NCBI GenBank assembly: GCA_018882725.1
Contig: VERK01000002.1
Span: forward strand, 1-41,842
Source: Actinomycetota bacterium
Lineage (GTDB): Bacteria; Actinomycetota; Acidimicrobiia; Acidimicrobiales; Ilumatobacteraceae
DNA: 41,842 nt
Direction: 5' to 3'
Below, piece after piece: positions 38,488-41,842 of the stretch. The notes beneath the pieces are model-generated. The model made no database searches and was not told where the DNA came from. It was given only the letters and a program-made list of their open reading frames with translations. Made by a program: the position numbers and the translations under genes. The first letter of the stretch is position 1; each line of letters opens with the position of its first letter.

Positions 38488-40077
38488 TCAGTTCTCGACG
38501 CCGGCCAGAATGGGCTTGAGCGTGAGTTCGGGTTCGTCACTCATGAGTCGTTGCAGGCGGTACTTGTTCTCGAACAGTGCGACGAGTTCGCCGTCACCGC
38601 GCTTGAGAATGCGAATTCCACCGATGCGACGCAAACGTTCGACCGACTCTTCGTCGGTGAGCCGAATGGCCTGGTAGCCCGCCGGCTCGATGCGGCTCGG
38701 CGCGTTGAACTCGTGTTCGAGGCGGTGCGCGAACACTTCGAACTGCAATTGACCGACCGCAGCGAGGACGGGGTCGGCGTCACCCATGTCGGGGTCACGC
38801 AGAACCTGCACGACACCTTCTTCATCGAGTTGCGACAAACCCTTGCGGAACTGCTTGTACTTGCCGGTGTCGATCGGGCGCGCGGTGGCGAACACCTCGG
38901 GTTCGAAGCGCGGAACACCGGGAAACTCCACTCGTGGTCCGGCGTACAGCGTGTCGCCGATCTGAAGTCCGGCGGCGTTGATCAGGCCGATGATGTCTCC
39001 GGGATAGGCCCGCTCGATCGTCTCGCGCTCTGAGCCGAATGCGGTCGTGGCGTACTTGGTACCTACCGGCTTACCGGTGCGGGTGTTGGTGACATCCATC
39101 GAGCGTTCGAACTCGCCCGAGCACACACGCGCGAAAGCCAAGCGGTCGCGGTGGTTCGGATCCATGTTGGCTTGAACCTTGAAGACGAACGCGGCGAACG
39201 GTGCATCGATCGGTCGACCTTCCCCGTTCACGTCGAGACGCGGAGAGGGTGGCGGCGCGTAGTCGACCACGGCGTCGAGCAGCATGCGCACACCGAAGTT
39301 GGTGAGGGCCGACCCCACGTACACCGGTGTCGACTCACCGGCGAGGAACGACGGCTCATCGACGTCGGCACCGATGGCGTCGAGAAGGCCACAGCCATCG
39401 AGCGCAACCCTCCAGGCGTCGCCTTCCTCCGCAGCGGCCTGTTCGCGACTCACGAATTCCTCCGGTGCCAACGACGCTCCGCGAGCCGTGCGCGTGAAGC
39501 GGATGTATTCGCCATTACGGCGATCGATCACACCGCGGAAGTCGCCCGGGATACCGACCGGCCAGGTGACCGGCGTGGGACGAAGACCAATTTGCTCTTC
39601 CACCTCGTCGAGCAACTCGAGCGGGTCGCGACCGGCCCGGTCGTACTTGTTGAAGAAGGTGACCACGGGCAGTCGCCGGGTGCGACACACCTGGAACAAC
39701 TTGAGTGTCTGCGACTCGATGCCCTTGGCGGTGTCGAGCACCATGATCACCGCGTCGACGGCAGCAAGAACGCGATAGGTGTCTTCGGAGAAGTCGCGGT
39801 GGCCCGGAGTGTCGAGCAGATTGAACACGTGATCGCGATACGGGAACTGCAGCACGGCCGACGAAATGGAGATGCCACGTTGACGTTCGAGCTCCATCCA
39901 GTCGGAGGTGGCTCCACGACGATCGCCGCGCGCGTGCACCGCGCCGGCTTCTTGGATGGCGCCGGCGTACAGCAAGAACTTCTCGGTCAGCGTGGTCTTG
40001 CCGGCGTCGGGGTGGCTGATGATCGCGATGGTGCGGCGCTTGGCCGCCTCGGCACGAACGTTCACGACTTCCGACAC
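38488..40077 (-). CDS. prfC: Peptide chain release factor 3 (RF3)
   Basis: A 529-residue translational GTPase from GTG 40077. G1 ISHPDAGKTTLTEKFL, switch II DTPGHRDFSEDTY, G4 NKYDRAGRD and the RF3-type insertion EQIGLRPTPVTWPVGIPGDF are all present. It recycles RF1/RF2 from the terminating ribosome. TAGATT is 9 nt before the start. Length matches the family (about 525-530). Confidence 0.96.
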   Translation of the reverse strand: MSEVVNVRAEAAKRRTIAIISHPDAGKTTLTEKFLLYAGAIQEAGAVHARGDRRGATSDWMELERQRGISISSAVLQFPYRDHVFNLLDTPGHRDFSEDTYRVLAAVDAVIMVLDTAKGIESQTLKLFQVCRTRRLPVVTFFNKYDRAGRDPLELLDEVEEQIGLRPTPVTWPVGIPGDFRGVIDRRNGEYIRFTRTARGASLAPEEFVSREQAAAEEGDAWRVALDGCGLLDAIGADVDEPSFLAGESTPVYVGSALTNFGVRMLLDAVVDYAPPPSPRLDVNGEGRPIDAPFAAFVFKVQANMDPNHRDRLAFARVCSGEFERSMDVTNTRTGKPVGTKYATTAFGSERETIERAYPGDIIGLINAAGLQIGDTLYAGPRVEFPGVPRFEPEVFATARPIDTGKYKQFRKGLSQLDEEGVVQVLRDPDMGDADPVLAAVGQLQFEVFAHRLEHEFNAPSRIEPAGYQAIRLTDEESVERLRRIGGIRILKRGDGELVALFENKYRLQRLMSDEPELTLKPILAGVEN

Positions 40078-40086
40078 AGAGATGTG

Positions 40087-40092
40087 AATCTA
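40087..40092 (-). promoter_or_regulatory. -10 box TAGATT (prfC)
   Basis: Minus-strand TAGATT lies 9 nt before GTG 40077; no ribosome site. Confidence 0.45.
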
Positions 40093-40118
40093 CCGACTGG
40101 GTTCGAGCGCTCACCGTC

Positions 40119-40124
40119 TACTGT
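40119..40124 (+). promoter_or_regulatory. -10 box TACTGT (leaderless start at 40131)
   Basis: TACTGT lies 6 nt before GTG 40131, in the 53-bp divergent gap with prfC. Confidence 0.5.
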
Positions 40125-40130
40125 CGAGAT

Positions 40131-41366
40131 GTGACGTCGACCGAATCGCTGGGAACACGCAAGTCGTTTCGCGGCGAAGCCGGCCGACGCGAGTTCATGG
40201 CCCAAGTGACGGTCTTCATGGCGCTCATCGCCATCGCGATCGACTTGGTCCTGCCCGCTTTCCCCGAAGTTCGCCAAGCGTTCTCGATGCCATCCGATTC
40301 GACTCACGTCACGTGGGTCATCACCGTTTTCTTCTTGGGCATCGCCGTCGGTCCATGGCTCTTCGGTCCAGCGTCCGATCGATTCGGTCGTCGACCGATG
40401 TTGTTCGCGAGCCTGGCTCTCTACATCGTCGGAGGACTGCTGTCAGCTCTCGCGAGTTCGTGGCCTCTTCTCATCGCCGCCCGATTCGTGTGGGGAATCG
40501 GCGCCGCCGGTCCGCGCACGCTCACCAATGCGATGGTGCGTGATCGCTTCGAGGGCGACGTGATGGCGCGACTGATGTCGTTCATCATGGCGGTGTTCTT
40601 GATCGTCCCGATCATCGCCCCGGCCATCGGTGCCGGACTCATCGAGATCTTCCCGTGGCGATCGGTGTTCGTCGCTCCGGTCGTGATCGCCGTTCTCATG
40701 GCCGTGTGGGCGTTGCGCCTTCCCGAGACGCTTCCGGTCGAACGCCGACGTCCGTTCACCTGGCGAGCCGTCGGTGAGGCCAGCCGTGAGGTGTTCCGCA
40801 ATCGAACGACTCTGTCGTTCATGTTCGCCAACATGTTCACCTACGCCATCCTCACCGCGTACCTCGGGGCGTCCGAAGTGATCATGGAAGACGTCTACGA
40901 GCGAGGCAATCTGTTCCCACTCTTCTTCGGCGTACTCGGAGTGTTCTTCGCATTGAATTCGCTCAACAACGCGCGACGTGTGAAGAACGTCGGGCTGTAT
41001 CACCATCTACGTCGTTCGGTTCATTTCGGGTCGGTCGCGGCCATTGCGTTCGTCTTGGTCTCGTTCACCGGTGGCGGTAAGCCGAACTTCTGGATCTTCG
41101 CCATCGCTCTCGCCTTGCTGATCCCAGTGGCCCAAGGCCTCGGTCCTCTCGCGAACACCGCCGCCATGACTCCTCTGCCACACATCGCCGGTACCGCATC
41201 GTCGGTCATCACCACCATCACCACGGCCGGTGGTGCGTTGCTCGGTGGCGTGGCCAACTCGACCTTCGACGGCACGGTGCGCTCGTTCGCCGCGTGGTCC
41301 ACCGGCTTCTTCGCTCTGTCCACCTTGCTGATTCTTCGAGCCACCCGCGAGGTTTCACCCACATGA
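40131..41366 (+). CDS. MFS transporter, Bcr/CflA-like drug:H+ antiporter type
   Basis: A 411-residue protein from GTG 40131 with 12 predicted transmembrane helices. The N-terminal IAIDLVLPAFPEVRQAF segment and the motif-A loop GPASDRFGRRPMLF are typical, as is the motif-C-like RFVWGIGAAGPRTLTNAMVR of DHA1 (Bcr/CflA) exporters. The substrate is unknown. The stop overlaps the next start by ATGA, linking it to a DODA-type dioxygenase. Confidence 0.92.
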   Translation: MTSTESLGTRKSFRGEAGRREFMAQVTVFMALIAIAIDLVLPAFPEVRQAFSMPSDSTHVTWVITVFFLGIAVGPWLFGPASDRFGRRPMLFASLALYIVGGLLSALASSWPLLIAARFVWGIGAAGPRTLTNAMVRDRFEGDVMARLMSFIMAVFLIVPIIAPAIGAGLIEIFPWRSVFVAPVVIAVLMAVWALRLPETLPVERRRPFTWRAVGEASREVFRNRTTLSFMFANMFTYAILTAYLGASEVIMEDVYERGNLFPLFFGVLGVFFALNSLNNARRVKNVGLYHHLRRSVHFGSVAAIAFVLVSFTGGGKPNFWIFAIALALLIPVAQGLGPLANTAAMTPLPHIAGTASSVITTITTAGGALLGGVANSTFDGTVRSFAAWSTGFFALSTLLILRATREVSPT

Positions 41367-41842
41367 CCCGCCAACCCGCCGTCTTCATCGGTCATGGCAG
41401 CCCCATGAACGCACTCGAGTCGAACCGATTCACCAATCGTTGGCGCGAGTTCGCGGCCACGCTGCCCATGCCGCGCGCCATCGTCACCGTGTCGGCTCAC
41501 TGGTATATCAACGCGACCGCCGTCACCGCGATGCAGACACCGCGCACCATCCACGACTTCTACGGCTTCCCCGACGAATTGTTCGCGTTCGATTACCCGT
41601 GTCCGGGCTCCAACGAGGTCGCCCGCGAAGTGGTGGACGCTCTCGCCCCCGTGTGGGTCGGACTCGACACCGACAGTTGGGGGATCGACCACGGCACCTG
41701 GTCGGTGCTCGCACACATGTTCCCAGCCGCCGAGGTGCCGGTGCTGCAGTTGTCGATCGACGCCACCAAGTCGTTCACCGATCACGTAGCACTCGGTGCG
41801 AGCCTCGCAGCGCTACAAGATGCGAACATCCTCGTTCTCGGC
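41363..41842 (+). CDS. DODA-type extradiol dioxygenase (YgiD-like), N-terminal part (partial)
   Basis: The frame starts at ATG 41363 and continues off the right edge after 160 codons; full length is about 260. FIGHGSPMNALESN and IVTVSAHWYIN hold the first metal-binding histidines; HDFYGFP and GIDHGTWSVLAHMFPAA are further conserved segments of the 4,5-DOPA extradiol dioxygenase / LigB-type family. The usual substrate is a catechol. It is translationally coupled to an MFS exporter. Confidence 0.92.
   Translation, partial: MTRQPAVFIGHGSPMNALESNRFTNRWREFAATLPMPRAIVTVSAHWYINATAVTAMQTPRTIHDFYGFPDELFAFDYPCPGSNEVAREVVDALAPVWVGLDTDSWGIDHGTWSVLAHMFPAAEVPVLQLSIDATKSFTDHVALGASLAALQDANILVLG

Overview
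The window is a GC-rich (roughly 60%) chromosomal segment from a bacterium that I infer to be an actinobacterium, probably of the class Acidimicrobiia (Ilumatobacter-like). Supporting signs are an F420-type PPOX flavoprotein, a mycothiol-dependent maleylpyruvate-isomerase-family protein, a UPF0182 giant membrane protein, a DivIVA-domain protein, many GTG starts, and about fifteen genes whose only visible promoter element is a TAnnnT box 6-9 nt before the start codon (leaderless transcription). No rRNA, CRISPR array, integrase or transposase was seen; the one RNA gene is an initiator tRNA-Met. Genes are tightly packed and no gene-free stretch exceeds 150 bp.

Layout. 1-2200: 5' part of sucC, a stand-alone cobalamin-binding protein (propionate/methylmalonyl-CoA metabolism), a secreted His/Asp-rich protein and a membrane-anchored protein of unknown role. 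2210-3602: divergent PhyH-type dioxygenase and MutT-like Nudix hydrolase. 3669-6577: an accessory-looking block with two convergent paralogous small proteins, a short sigma-70-like factor preceded by a LexA-like box, and a 510-residue coiled-coil protein of unknown function. This is the best candidate for an undescribed system. 6623-9180: membrane protein, DEAD-box RNA helicase coupled to a PPOX protein. 9238-15220: a complete BMP-type (nucleoside-like) ABC importer whose last permease gene is translationally coupled to a Rieske oxygenase.

15228-20537: a protein strikingly like animal fatty-acid-binding proteins, divergent from a methyltransferase; a saccharopine-dehydrogenase-family enzyme; a half-length FGGY-kinase-like protein coupled to a LOG-family protein; an AhpD-like protein and exonuclease III. 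20504-25898: DUF2157-like membrane protein, XRE regulator, alanine-rich helical protein, TetR regulator, nucleoside hydrolase, DoxX-like protein, initiator tRNA with a duplicated terminator/tRNA 3' end, a 5'-methylthioadenosine/SAH-nucleosidase-like protein and a coiled-coil protein. 25905-32909: UPF0182 protein, a DivIVA protein ending in a phage-Mu-F-like cysteine/histidine motif, a membrane-anchored Lon-like protease, a small membrane protein and a HEAT-repeat protein.

32910-41842: GDT1-type cation transporter, carotenoid oxygenase, mycothiol-dependent enzyme, a molybdate ABC operon (modABC) ending in a PadR regulator with a perfect palindrome over its promoter, peptide chain release factor 3, and an MFS exporter coupled to a DODA-type dioxygenase that runs off the window. 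Several clusters connect purine/nucleoside handling (BMP importer, nucleoside hydrolase, MTA/SAH nucleosidase, LOG protein), but they are not contiguous, so a single shared pathway is only an inference.
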